Assembly: GCA_014925825.1 (NCBI GenBank)
Contig: JACGCK010000183.1
Span: 1 to 64,000, forward strand
Reading direction: 5' to 3'
DNA from: Pholiota molesta
Lineage: Eukaryota; Basidiomycota; Agaricomycetes; Agaricales; Strophariaceae
DNA: 64,000 nucleotides
The position numbers and the translations under genes are program-made. The notes under the pieces are model-generated. The model was not told where the DNA came from and made no database searches. It saw nothing but the letters and a program-made list of their open reading frames with translations. Shown here one piece after another: positions 25,082 through 37,554 of this stretch. Every line of letters starts with the position of its first letter. Within the stretch, counting starts at the first letter, position 1.

Positions 25082-28000
25082 GGTGGTTTGGGCTCCTCTC
25101 GCCTCGCCGTCCTTCATAAACTTGCCCCGGCACAACAACCAAAAATAATCCGCAAAAATGCACCCCCGCGGCTCGGCTCGCCCGCTGAACCAAACCATCC
25201 CGCCCGGCGGCTATCCCCAAACCCGGCCAAGCCCGCGCCGGCCCCTCCATCCCCGTCGGAGCGCGGCGTCAGATGACTCATCGTCCCCCGCGCTATCCCC
25301 CCGGCCTCGCCCCCTCCACGCGCCCCCTTATCGCTATCGATCCGGCGTGCGCGCGCCCACCCACGCGTACAGCTCCCGCGCCCGGGGTCCCCCCTGCCTC
25401 GAGGCGCGGGGGAGGGCCGTGTGCTTCGCGTCCCGCGACGCCCCAGCCCCATTTGGGTTCGCGCGAGCGGCCTGGCCCGGCTCTGGCTGCGGGCGCGCGT
25501 GGCCTGCCACTCCCTTCCCAGCGCATACCCGCGCAGCGCCAGGGTCGGCCCTCCGATAAGCACATCCCACCCATCACCCCCATCGATCCCATCTGCTGCT
25601 CGCCTCGCCGCCTGCGCACTGCCCAGGAGCCCACAGGGCCGCGTTGCGCTCGCTCGCCCGAGGCCATCTCCGGCTGCGCCACAGACATCATCACAGGGAG
25701 CACATTGATCGACGCACATCCGAACGCATCACAGGGCCCCTCCCTGACGCACTCGAGGCGACGACGAGGCACTTTGCGCGGCCCAAAACGAGGAATTATC
25801 CAAAAGGATATCCAGAATTGGCGCGCAACGCCCCCTTCCCTTCCCACTTTTTTTTCCACGTGGAGAACCACAAAAATACCTCTCCTCCTCCAGCTGTATC
25901 ACATCCCATCCAGATTCCATATCACCTCGCACGGTCGTTGCTTTTCACAAAACGCGCAGGTCACGGTACCCACCCCCTTCCGGATTCCGAGTCCAGCTTC
26001 CCCCACCCCACCCTCGCGCGCAGTGCATTCCATTCACACCAGATTCCCACCGCTGTGCTTCTATTAGTATCACGCCCGTCCGAGGCTGCTGCGACGGGAA
26101 CAACAGACCACGGGACCTTCGCGCGGATGCCCACCGCATTCCGATCGCCGACCCGCCCGCCGCGAAATGAAAAACACGCATCTCCCAAGAAGCCCCCTTC
26201 CTCCGCCACCTCGCACGCCAGCGCCATTCCGCACGCGCAAATGAAAACCACTACGGTACCACCGGCGTCAGGCACTATCCATTCCATCGCGGCGGCGGAC
26301 AAAGCACGGAGGAAAAGGAAGCCTAGCCGCGGCCACGTAGACCGTCGTGTCGACATTCTCTCTCACCGCACTGTGTACGCCGGAGCGCGACGCGCTTCAC
26401 GTCCCCACGCAGACTGCGTCCGACGTCGGGAGGGGACCAGACGCTTCCGCAGCGCACTCGTGCGATGCCTAGGATCATGCTCGTTAGTGATGGGTGACTG
26501 GTGCTCGGCGACGCACATCTTCGGCAGAACGACGACCCATCTACATACCATGCCTACTACGCGCCCACCTCGAAACCCACGATGGCAGTTGGCAGGCAAC
26601 AGTAGAGTGCACAGAGACATGGTTCTGAACTGCGACGCTATCTAGCTCTAGCGTCTTGACACGCGATGGTACGCCTTTGATTCGGACAGGGAGAACAAGG
26701 ATTCAAGGACTTCAACGGTATCGCCAAGTATTCAGCGGTCGCTGAGCTGAGCTGAGCATGTTTGTGGTGAAGTAGTGGTTTCTGGGTTGTCGAGCACGGT
26801 ATGGCTTTTTTTCTTTTTTCGTCTCTTACGTTTTTTCTTCGGACTCGTGGTCATCGCCTGGTCGGCATCGGATTCTGGATCGCTTATCTCAAAAACAAGT
26901 TTGTGTGCGGCTACAAACCAGAAACAACTTTGTAGAGACGACGAGAACATAGGACTACGTCTTTTCCGTGCACACATTGATGGTGGTCAAATGTGTAAGT
27001 AGATAGATCGAATGCTCAGCTCGTTGTGCTCGGACAATGCTCGTGCTCGCTCTGGCAGAAAACCCACGATCGAAGTAGGGGTGTGTAGATTGACCAAAAA
27101 GACCAATTTTTACAAACGAAGTATATTCATACGAGGATTTTCTGGCGCACGCGCATTCAAATTGCGTCGCCAGGTCCGTGAATCTGGAAAAAAACAGATA
27201 AGCTACTTTACGCATGTACATATCTAGAATGCCCGTTCTCAAATAAAAGATAGCGGCCTAGGCCAAACGGAACGCTATCATCGGCCATGCACAGGATAGG
27301 AGGAGCGGGTGACGTGATAATGTCGAGTTTGCGCGAGCGCCTAATTTGCTGTCGGTGTGCCGAGTGCGTTTCCACGCCGTTTTTGAGATTCTAAGGAGGT
27401 GAGAGTACGATAATTTGACAATTGATAACCCTTGCGATAGAGAATAAATATCTTATCGATCCTTGAGCATGAGCTCGCGCGGCTTGATCGGCATCACGTG
27501 GGAAGGTGGACTTCGAAGTTTGCGCCGCGTCGACGAGCGCGCTGTCCATCTCCTCCTCCACACTAGCGTGGTTTCGTTCGTTCGTAGGGAGGCCGTCGCC
27601 CCGCGCTCTCGCTTACACCGACGTCTGGCCCTCGCTCCGTGGGTGTCGGGGCACCGGCGCTTGGGTTTATAAAGCGTACTATTTCCTTAGGTTAAGTATT
27701 CGCTGTATTCCTTTGGACCCAAGACCCAATTTGGACCTATATGCAATCCCATTTATAAACCTGCGCTATCCCCACCCCACCACCGGTTCGGCGTACGCCG
27801 CACAACGGCATTGACTTGGATGCAGGTTGTTCGGATACCGTACGTGTTCGTCAAAAATAGGTTGGTTTAGACGCCTCGCGGACGGATGCCGCACGCGCGC
27901 ACGCACGCACGCCCGACGAGATCGAACCCTGACTCAGGCGGGCCGTCCGTGCTGGACACCCCCGCAGCGGCATCCCACCGCCACCCCGACCGCGGCAGCG

Positions 28001-29770
28001 CAGCGGCGCGCCCATCGCGCAGGCGTCCCACCGCCGACGACGTTTTGCGCCTCGTGTGCGTCCTGATCGTCATCATGTCTGCTTGCATCATCCATCAGTG
28101 ATATCGATACCGCCCGATCTGCGATGTGACGTGTGCAGGAGTTTGGGAGGAGGAGGACCCACAAGCGTAGTGGTGCTATGAGCCAAATGCTAAGTACTCT
28201 CGCCCATCGATCGTAGATCGTACCCATGGAACGCATCGTATCACATCCATCCTGAGGCTGCGCAGGCTGTGAACGAATGCTCCAGAACCGACCGCGCCTA
28301 CCAACCATAAGCTCCGAGAGAAGCCTAGAGACGCCATTGACCATAAAACTATGTATAGGGACAGGTCGCGTTGAGAAGCTCGTCTGCTAAGCTACCCAGC
28401 AGACCCAGCCATCTCGGGCCGTATTTTACATGTTCCCATATACAGATGCCAACTTGAGCAATCTTTCGCGTACGCTCTTCCATCGCCCATACCAGAGTGC
28501 CCTCAAACGTATAGAGATTCCACCAGAACCATTTTCCGAACTGGCTGGACGCCTTATCCATATTTCCAGTACACCACATCAGATCCCCACCGCCACTCGA
28601 CATGTCAATGAAACCTGCACCGCGAAGCACGTCTGCGCTTCCACCCGATCCGTCGCCTGCTCGCAAGCCACACACACATACGCCTCCATCCTGACCGCAC
28701 CCCCACCTGCCGCCCATCCGCGGCCCACCTGCCTGCCACCCCCGCGTCCAAAAGCGGGAATTCACCAAGACGAGCCATGGCGTTCGATCGCCTGCAGTGC
28801 ACGCTGCGTGCAGCGTGCCCCCGGGGGGGCTTCGATGCGGCCAAAATAGGACGCCCGTCTCGGTTCTGCCGCGGCTCGCGAGCGAGGGCTGGAGCGTTAT
28901 CGTCCCCATGACCCGCCCTGCACATTCCGAGGGAGCCCTGGCCCCGCATCCGACCTATGTCATCATTAATTGCGCCGCATTCGCCCAGCCTCGCGGCGCG
29001 CGCGAGGCTGGGTGGGCTCGTTCCCTCCCTGGTGTATTTACGGCGCCTTTGTCAGACGTTCTGCTTATCTTCCCGCAGAATCCAATTGGGCCACCAGCGC
29101 ACCGGGGTAGGAGAGGGGTGCGTACGTGTAGGTACGTATCCGCTACTCTGGACTGATCAGTGGGGCGTTCGTCGCAGCGCAAGCTCGATGCGGTTTGGGA
29201 GGATAAGCGCTTGTGCGTAATCCATGCAGTGCAGGGCGCTATTGTGCGTTCTCCATCGATAAGGTGCACTGCCTCTTCATGGACTTGATTCCCTCCCGGT
29301 TCAAGGCGTTGACCGAGAAGAGCTTCGAGTGCGCACTGTCGGATTCTGTGCTCTACTTCTCCGAGGCTCGCTGCGAGGAACTAGGCCGACGCTGCATCAT
29401 ATCTACTACCCTCCGTATGGTGCGTTGAAGGGGAGTTGATATCGACTTTTCTATAGAAGCAAGGAATGCGGTACGATCCGCCGATTCGTTCCTTGGATTC
29501 CTGTCAATGATTTTTATGAGGTCAACACACTGTTACCGACCTATGAAATGAATCGTTTGTCTAATCAGCAAACCGCGAGATTCGCGAAGGTGCATGGCCA
29601 TACGCGTGCCTGCCATTGTGGGGAAAGGCTGACCCGCATTTGAGCTGACAAGATCCATGTTAAGACGTCTTCTTTGTTGTGTACACTAAGCCTGTTTTAG
29701 TAGATTGTTTTCGTACCTCGCTTACCTCGCTTCCTCACAAGCTATCACAGTGGTAAATCACACTAACACA
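25082..29770. other. GC-rich then mixed region, no convincing gene
   Basis: 25.1-26.6 kb is so GC-rich that all six frames stay open; it is best read as 5' flank of the zinc-finger gene. A minus frame at 26732-26977 encodes 81 residues with a basic nuclear-localisation-like run (PKKKRKRRKKKK) and could be a 3' exon, but I find no partner exons. A minus frame at 28349-28909 (ends WLGLLGSLADELLNATCPYT) and a plus frame at 29213-29428 (FKALTEKSFECALSDSVLYF) look protein-like in places but match no family I know. A GCACGCAC run lies at about 27895-27912. Confidence 0.35.
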
Positions 29771-29779
29771 CTAAGCATC

Positions 29780-31030
29780 AGGGAGGCTTGGGTATTATTG
29801 GAGGCTTGGTATCCATCTATCCGCCGAAGCGTTACTCCCATTGGCGATTGAGATTTTTTTAATTTGGAAAAGAATATACAGCCATCTGTAGAAGACTCGT
29901 GCAAGGCCATCAAAATAGACAACAAACGCGTTCGGATCCTATGTTTAACGATTGACGATTACGGTCAGCTATAGCCATCTTCAAATCTTCTTCTACAATC
30001 AAGTTTTAAAAGGTGAAACACTGGTTCATTCCAGCACGTTGAACGTATATGCATCGGTCATCTGGGTGAAGTATGGTTCTCAATCGGTAGGTACAATTTT
30101 TATGAGTATGCTTAGGCTTAGCCTCACCACTTACACATTTTAGAGACTCTACAGGTAAACTTTTCAGAGATCTGATGCAAGATACATCTGTATTAAATAC
30201 ATCCTGAAAGCTATGTTTCGTCAGTGACCAGTCCTCTTCATTGACCAGACTTGATAGCTTCATAAACCCTCCAGCACGTTGGACATTTTACATGTAGATT
30301 ACGCATCCACGCAGGCGCTGTTTACGCATACTTAATATAAATTCGCCCAAGGGGTAACGATAAACAATGAGCTCTCCTTTGGGCTTCTAATCTAGCCAGT
30401 TGTCTTTCCGCTTGCTTGAGTAGCACGTACACCGGCTAAGAGGTCCTACACCGCTGTCCCGATGCTTGTTGATTGCTGCGCATCCGTGGTAAAGATAGAA
30501 ATGCTCGCGCTCTATGTCTTTCCAGCGGTTCTTGGGGGTCTGACGCGCCATCTGAGAAATGATGCGAATTTAGCGCGAGCAGTTTGGCTCGATACCCAGT
30601 TCGTTTTTGGCTTGCGAAGCAAGGTTATAAGCGGTACCGACTATGATGCCATATCGTCCGACTTTTGGCTCGCGATGATAACAGCGCTGGTGATTTTTAT
30701 TTCTTGAATCGCAGCTGCCTGGAGGTGCTCCTACTCCCAGTGAAACTTACGCACTCCTCACTCATATACTTATCCTACAATCGGCGATCGAAGATCTGCC
30801 AGTGCCTTTGAACAGCTCCATTTCTTTTGGTATACTGGGTCATGGCAGATTGTGAACAGCGTAAATACTCCCCAAGTTGTGCCCTTGCAGAACTTCATGT
30901 TCACCACTGACCTAAGCCTAATAGCACCAATTCTTAGCATGCTGGCAAACGTTCGTGCGAATGAATTGCATCCCGACACGGAAGTGGAGATTAATGAGAG
31001 CTCTGGATGCTTTGCGCCCGCATCATTGTA
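29780..31030 (+). pseudogene. DUF6534-like membrane gene remnant
   Basis: Fragments in family order but not joinable. GGLGIIGGLVSIYPPKRYSH (about 29780-29845) recalls the first helix. LQIFFYNQVLKGETLV (about 29975-30030) matches the family's LQxxxYFxxYxxDxxxxK stretch. At 30900-31030 there is NFMFTTDLSLIAPILSMLA followed by NVRANELHPDTEVE, resembling the C-terminal 'SLLAxLNxR' end. Stops and frame changes lie between them. Intact relatives are at 32.2 and 37.6 kb, so a decayed third copy is the simplest reading. Confidence 0.4.
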
Positions 31031-31039
31031 GCCTATAAA

Positions 31040-32208
31040 GTATGCCATAACGGCTGGCGTCATGTGAACACACCGACAGCGCTCTTCCCGTATCCCGCGG
31101 TGATGAAGTCAAGAGATTTCAGTTGTTATAATTCATTCAATTTTTGAGGCATATAATCCTATGGCATGTGCGGATGGAGACAAAACCTTTATTTGCGCTC
31201 AGCCGCCCATTATACACCTTGCTAGCTACTATTAATCCCTGCCCGAGGTATCGCGTATCTTGGCTCATTCTCTTGGGTAACGTTCTAACCTATTCTAACG
31301 GCACCATTTGTAAAATAGGCTTTCCAACAGTTATTGCCGACGATAGAGAGTAAACTAAAATCGGAACCAATATTTCTGTGGCCGTTAAAGACTATCAGGC
31401 ATCCTTTGAATATGAAAACCGTTTCTTCGAGCAATCATCGCGATGCTTATGGACTCTTACTTCAGATTATATGTAAGTACTAAAGATAGATTCCATCACC
31501 CCGTGAGAATAAATAAATTCGGCACCTATGGGTAACATGAAGCCGGACCGCTGGTAGCCAACTGCTCTTGTTTCTTTCTGTCATACCTGATTTTTGTCGA
31601 TTTTTATCAATGCCTTGTGTGAACTGTTCCGCTTATTTCATGTCGAGGTTAGAATCCAACCCAGTCAACTATCGTTGGAAATCTCCTGAAAATCTCTCTA
31701 ACAGGCTTCCTGATGTGACTAGTTAGACGATCGCCTTCGAATTCGGATCCTTGTCAGCAATTTTATCTAGTCAACCACGCTTATGAACTGCGCAGGTTCC
31801 GATCCATTTTTAAAGTTATGGTGTGAGCCAAATTCTCTAAATAACTCCTAGGCTCCTACTCAGATTTGACTCAGATATACTTACGTCGACATGTGCATAG
31901 GACCGAATTTTGAACGACAGCGATGATTGCTGAACGCATTCTGTTAGCTCTTGAATCTCCAATGAGAATATTTATGCTTGGTCAAGGTTTATTCCAGTAT
32001 CTTCAAGACCTCACTGAACTCCATTGGGAAAATCCTTCAGTAGCACGGCATGGTTACATCTTGACATCTGTCATAGAACCAAGAACTCCGTGATCTCGAG
32101 GGTAAGAAGAACTGGGCAACGTCAAAATGTGTTTTGCTTCCTTCCTTCACGAGGTGCTGCACCAGCGGCACCTACCCCGCTGTAATTTTCTAGCACTCAG
32201 CGCCCACC
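31040..32208. other. Intergenic, upstream of DUF6534 gene 1
   Basis: Only short frames. 31144-31353 (+) has a hydrophobic stretch but no motif. Immediately before the next gene, about 32150-32205 is pyrimidine- and GC-richer than its surroundings, as expected for a promoter and leader. Nothing else supported. Confidence 0.4.
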
Positions 32209-33712
32209 ATGGTTGCCATTAGCGAAGACATGCCATTTTTCGTTCAGTCCAACGCTAACCTCGGCGCCGTGGAGATTGCGACCTTCTTGGGCCTGGTATT
32301 GTTCGGTGTATCGCTGTCACAAGGCTATACCTACTTTCTCCGTAGCGCTGGCGATCCCTTTCGACTCAAACTATTCGTTCGTCTTCAAGTACTCCACTCT
32401 CAATGACCCATTCTAACATAGTCGACTAGGTCTTTATTCTACTGTAAGCCACGTTTACACGTCGTCTATATCTCAACGAGTCAATGACATTCTGCGTCTC
32501 AGGTTAATGGAAAGCTTTCACTCATTTACGGCGTCTCACACAATCTATTATGATACTGTGTCGAGATACAAGAACCCTGAGATAAACTCATATTCACTTT
32601 CGGCCAATGCTGCAACGGAAACCCTCATTACCGTGATGGTTCAGGTATGTGATATACTTCACAGGCTGGACATTTTCCGACGCTCATATCGTGACACCTG
32701 TTTTTCTAGTGCTTTTTCTCGCAACGAATATATCGTCTTTCGGAAGGAAAGCTGCCAATCACCATCGCATGCTTCGGTCTCGCCATCCTTCGCTTCGTCT
32801 TCGGCCTCGCATTTTCAGCGGAATCTGTGATAGATGTACATCGCACTCCGAACTGGGTGGTATTCGTCACCAAGTTTAACTGGTTAATCACCACGACATT
32901 AGCTGTGGGAGGGTCCGCGGATATCTTAATCGCTGCTTCTATGGTGTATTACTTGCGCAAGTTGGTTTCACCGGGCAATATGAAATCGTACGTGGCATGT
33001 TAAATCGATTCACTTCGTGTATTAACAAAAACCTCAGGACAACAGCAATCTTGAATCGTCTGGTACGATGGTCTCTGCGTAAGATGGATCTTTGACGAAA
33101 TAATTACTGGTACTGACAGTGCTTTTCTAGAGACCGGACTTCTTACAAGGTCAATTTAACGGTTACAATGGGAGCTTAAATACTGAGATGCCTTGATACA
33201 GCCTGACATCATTAACAGTTATTATATTCGTAATTACGCCCTCCAATTCCAATCACCGAAGCTCACTAACCTGTTTCGCGATGTAGTTTCAAGCAATGGC
33301 GAATTGTAAGCCTTATTTTCGCTATGCATGCGCCTTCCTCACATTTAGTACAGTGGTTTGGTTTGCACTATATGTTATCCTGGCCAAACGTGAGCTTCTG
33401 CTAGTTCGTTTGATACCTCACCAAATTGCTCACAAGTTCCCTTCCTAAAGTATACTCGAATTCGCTCCTTGCTTCGTATGTCATGCAATCTGGACTGTCC
33501 GGCCTCTGATTTGATTTTAGTTGACGATATCATGTAGACTAAATGCACGCCCGCAGCGGGGGCACACTCAGGCGACCAGTAGATCAAGGCAGCAAGCCGC
33601 AATCAGCACGAACATGGACTTCGAAGCTATGCCGCCGCCAGTTGGGGTGAGTGCAGATCCACTCTTGTTGCTCTACCGGGCGGCGCTCACTCAAGCATGG
33701 CGATGGCCGTAG
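32209..33712 (+). CDS. DUF6534-family membrane protein, copy 1
   Basis: Agaricomycete orphan integral membrane family with seven predicted helices and unknown role. ATG at 32209 gives NLGAVEIATFLGLVLFGVSL and SQGYTYF (helix 1). A tiny exon follows near 32431-32442 (VFIL). The next exon begins LMESFHSFTASHTIYYDTVS (family motif 'LDTFHxxxxxHxxYxY') and ends ITVMVQ. The exon at 32711-32989 starts CFFSQRIYRLSEGKLPITI, includes WLITTTLAVGGSADILIAAS and ends MVYYLRKLVSPGNMKS. The short exons TTAILNRLVRWSL, ETGLLTR, VVWFALYVILAK and YSNSLLAS precede SLNARPQRGHTQATSRSRQQ. A donor-like GTGAGT after PPPVG means the stop at 33712 may be replaced by one further downstream. All conserved joins are in phase. 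Confidence 0.75.
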
Positions 33713-34184
33713 ATCTCCTTCCAACTCGCCGACTTGTCGATGTCATCTGGATCCGGTACCGGCGAATTCCCATCACTCGTATGTCCTTTTTCAAGTTCAC
33801 TCCAAATATGATTTCGGGTTCACTCAGATGGGCGATGTTCGCAGCATGAACCGCATTCGAGGCCGCCGAAGGAGCAATAGCCCACAAGGGCATAATGTAC
33901 AACATAACAGTAGTTTTTTCGAGCCAAGGGTACTGCCTGAGTGATGCGCGAAGCCGCCGCTCATGTATTTATATTAGAGTTTCGCCGTTTTTATCTCAAT
34001 CCAGACTCTCGGGAGAATTACCCTGATCCGTCGTGCGACACTAAAAAACCTAAAATATTCAAATAATCAAGGCAAAGTCAAACTTCACAGCAACTCGAAC
34101 TCGATCGATGTGTGCTTGGGAGAAAATCTAAATTTGTGCTTATGGCGTCAAGGAGAGGTCTTCATCAATGCAGAGACGATTACA

Positions 34185-35597
34185 TCAATCATAAAAAGAC
34201 GTCAAACATATAGATTGATCAATATCGTAGGTCCTCTCCGTTGCTTCCTCCGCCATATTCCGCAATCCAATAGGCCGCTGAAGACGTAGACTATCCTTGA
34301 CGGCTAGCTTTCGCAGATTCAGAATCAGGCTCGAAGCCTATTGTTGACCATGATTCAGCGTTTATAGGGGTCGGCAAAGCAAAGGTATATTTACTCACCG
34401 TCATCGAGATAATGGATAGGTACCATCTGAATTTAATTATATAGTATAGTGAGTAGCATAAGCGTAAAATAACGGGTCGGTGACTATTTGCACGTACGAG
34501 AAGGCGGCTCGGGCAAATCGAGTTTGAGACTTCGGAGCAATTCATGTGTTAAGAGAATTGCGGTGATGGCTGCGACCAATGTCAATATATTTGGACAGAA
34601 ATCGGCACGAATCCATACTACTCACCAGTCACAACGAGAAATACGACAACGCCCTCTCGAAGCAACAACGATGTCAGAGGGGTTTTTGATAACCGCCCGT
34701 CCCAAGTAAGCTTGTATAAGCTCATAGCGAAGATGACAAACTGGATTTGACCGGCGCCCAACCTAAATCGTGGTATAAGTGACATCAGTAGAATATGGAC
34801 GATCTTTCGTACTTACCCAAACATGAACAACGAGATCTTGTCCAGTTTCGGCGGACTACATCCTTGGTGTTGGAGGAGACTTCGTATCACCAAGGCGATC
34901 CCTACGAGTTCAAGAACCACAGCTAAACCGTATACAACATAAAGAAAGTATTTGATCTTGAGGCTCTGTTTATAGAGAGCATATACTAAAAGGTTATGAA
35001 TGAGCCGGTCAGACAAGCCACTCGCGGAAACGAAAGGAACATTACCTCGCATCAGTAGGATTACTTCCAACATGATCAAAGAGACATGGGCGATCACGGT
35101 TTTGAAGACGAATATTCCGCTACAGTTACCCGTGCTCGCTAGTCTGACTACAACACCATAGGAAAGGAGTTGGTTGACTCTGGGGATTGTATCCATAACA
35201 CTGATGAGCAACGCAGAGAGGAATGAACGACACTACGCACATTTGCGCTGCCAGCATGACGTAGCGCGAGCAGAAGTATAACGCTTTGACGAAGGTGATC
35301 CTTCCTCTAGTAGAGTACGTAGAGACATCGCTTCGAATCAGAGCTTCCTTGATGGATTTGGGAATGACGAACGTACATCCACAGATATTGCACTTCATCG
35401 CTCAGATGAAGAACCAGGTCCCATGTTTGAACGGTCAATGCTCCAACTGCGTACCATGCGCCCGACAAGTGTTGAATGTTGAATGAATTGAACGGCATAT
35501 TTGAGCATCAAAAAATTATACACACCTGATATCAAGCCCGGTACCAGAGGTAATTGATGGTCCAGAATGATACATCGCTGCCAGTGATCAAGTTCAT
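34185..35597 (-). CDS. DUF6533-type membrane protein, inverted copy C
   Basis: Third member of the A/B family on the opposite strand, closest to B, with similarity continuing into 5' and 3' flanks. Exons in order: HQLPLVPGLIS (about 35527-35560), VGALTVQTWDLVLHLSDEV with YLW (about 35370-35440), GRITFVKALYFCSRYVMLAA, then intron GTGCGTAGTG..CCCCAG, VNQLLSYGVVVRLASTGNCS, FVFKTVIAHVSLIMLEVILL, VYALYKQSLKIKYFLYVVYG, and the tail splicing WYLSIISMT / ASSLILNLRKLAVKDSLRLQ to DIDQSICLTSFYD, stop at 34185-34187. The ATG at 35595-35597 aligns with the starts of A and B. Exon 1 is 5 nt longer than in B, which puts HQLPL out of frame with that ATG. So translation starts elsewhere or the copy is damaged. 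Confidence 0.65.
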
Positions 35598-37554
35598 GAA
35601 CATTTGGACACCCTATACCGCAGAGAGGATAGAGAAGAGATCGGGAAGGAGATGTGGAAGTTCGACTCACTGATATCCAGACTATACTTATATTGAGGAA
35701 TATGCGACCTTCGGACGATAGTGTTCTGGAATTGTTTCCAATTCTCGAAGTTCGTTGGACCCTGCAGGCACTTTGACAGCCATCAATACACTTTAGATGT
35801 TCTCAATGTAGCTCCCAGCAGGTTCCCTTTCGCCAATTCTGAAGTCGACGAGACACTTACTGTCTATACCGTTTCTTATCTTCCGACTAATTTAAGCGCC
35901 AATTGGAACAAGTGATTTCCATAATGACAGTCGACCGACCGTGCCCTCCTTCGAATCGAGGATCTGCAAAAGGTTGCTGACTATCAGACTCCGCTTTACA
36001 GCTTTTGTCCTGGACATGTCAAGACTCAACACGAAGGTGGTTTATGCTAATAAGAGGGTACTTCTATGTATTCTGTGGGGTAGAGGAGAACTGCGTAGTG
36101 GCTTAAAGACTGTTGTTGACGCTGACGATGGTTAGTTTTGAGTGTTGTGGCCCTGCGCAAGTTCGAGCTCCGAATATCATTAATAGGTCCGACTCGGCGA
36201 CAATTGTCAGCCTTCTTCCTTTCGTCACAGCACTGCCGTTGCAGACTTCTCGATGAAATATCTAACCATCCTGAACGACTTCAATGATAGATAAGTCAGT
36301 CGCTTCTACCCACTTGGTTAGCATATGTTTCACAGTTCGTTCTACTCCCCCCGCTCAAACCCCGCTTCACTGTGCTGCCTTTTCGGGTCGCTTTCTCGTT
36401 CGCTTTGTTCACCATGCCGTTAAACGTTTTCAACTTTGGGGACACGGAGCCATTGAGCTAACGCATATTCCCTGCTAGATGTCTGCCGTCAGCGCATCAG
36501 CTTCTAGTATCATGTGCGATTGAATTGCTTTTGCATAAATGGCGTTCGGCCATGCTCCGCCGCATCGTGAACATCCCGGTGCGCTTCTAATACTACTCTT
36601 CGGGACCAAGGTCAAGGTAACACCAAGCTGCTGCGTTTGTCTGGCTTCCAGCCTTCCACTGCCTTTTCACTCCCTCTTTTTTCTGTTTCATGGTGCGTTC
36701 GCTCATCCGACCTTCCTGCTCTTCCGCTTTTTATTTTCTATCCAGAAATCGACTCCTTACGGTGGGCGCAAAGTGATGTAAAGTATGAGCTGCCTTACCA
36801 TCTGCATGTACATTCGAGTACGTTGGAATAATAAACCTTTTGAACCGGAACCCCTTGTTATACTCCTTTCCTTTCTACTGACGCACATCTTTCTACGTCG
36901 GAATTCGCCCGAAATTATTTCTCTTCCGTGGACAGTTTGGTTGCGGACCCGATAGCATTTCGATGACACCAGGCGCTATTCATTTAGGTATAGTTCGACA
37001 AACTGCGCCCTTAGAGAGTCGAGGATAGTTGTGCTTTGACTGGTGAGTCGCCGAGTTTGATATGGCGTTAGCACATATACGTTCTCAACGCTGATCTGTT
37101 TAAGTTTTAGGATCATAAGGCGACCGCAATTATTTTTATGACACCTTGTCTTTGCCTTAATTATAACCACGGCTATTCCCTTTGGCATATATCAGTCGGT
37201 TCTGATCAATTATGAGAGTGTGTGAGTTTCTGGATTTTTTTTATCGCAGAATAGACAAGTAAAAGGCATATCCATCGCTCAACACAAGGAGCAGCGATCT
37301 AATCCATAGCAACTGGGCGACACTTTATCACTTGTCAGGACCGAAGGCAGGTTTTTTCGCATGCAACATCGACGTTCAAAGAAAATAACCATGAGAAAGA
37401 ATGAAGCGGTGTAAGCAGAGCTTTTATCTTCTACTCCTTCTCACTACACCGACTCAGGTCTATCTGACTTAACACAACCTCTGCTACAAAAGCTGGTCTT
37501 CGGAAAGTAGAATTCGGCATTGTATCGACACCGTATCCTTCCTGGGAAGATAGT
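35598..37554. other. Intergenic between inverted DUF6533 C and DUF6534 copy 2
   Basis: The left ~200 bp is the conserved promoter-side flank of copy C (matching about 16290-16480 upstream of copy B). The rest carries short frames with no motif (for example 35941-36135 and 36539-36781). Pyrimidine-rich stretches near 36650-36740 may be leaders or UTRs. No gene supported. Confidence 0.4.

Noticed and set aside
25273..26645. Long plus-strand frames in the GC-rich region
   Set aside because: High GC removes stop codons in every frame; proline/arginine-rich translations without motifs or splice signals.
28349..28909. 186-codon minus frame as a gene
   Set aside because: Some protein-like stretches, but no family match, competing frames and no splice partner; mentioned only in the region note.
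35180..35215. Apparent 17-nt deletion and frameshift in DUF6533 copy C compared with B
   Set aside because: The stretch is an intron (GTGCGTAGTG..CCCCAG) in all three copies; its length differs freely and the spliced exons stay in frame.
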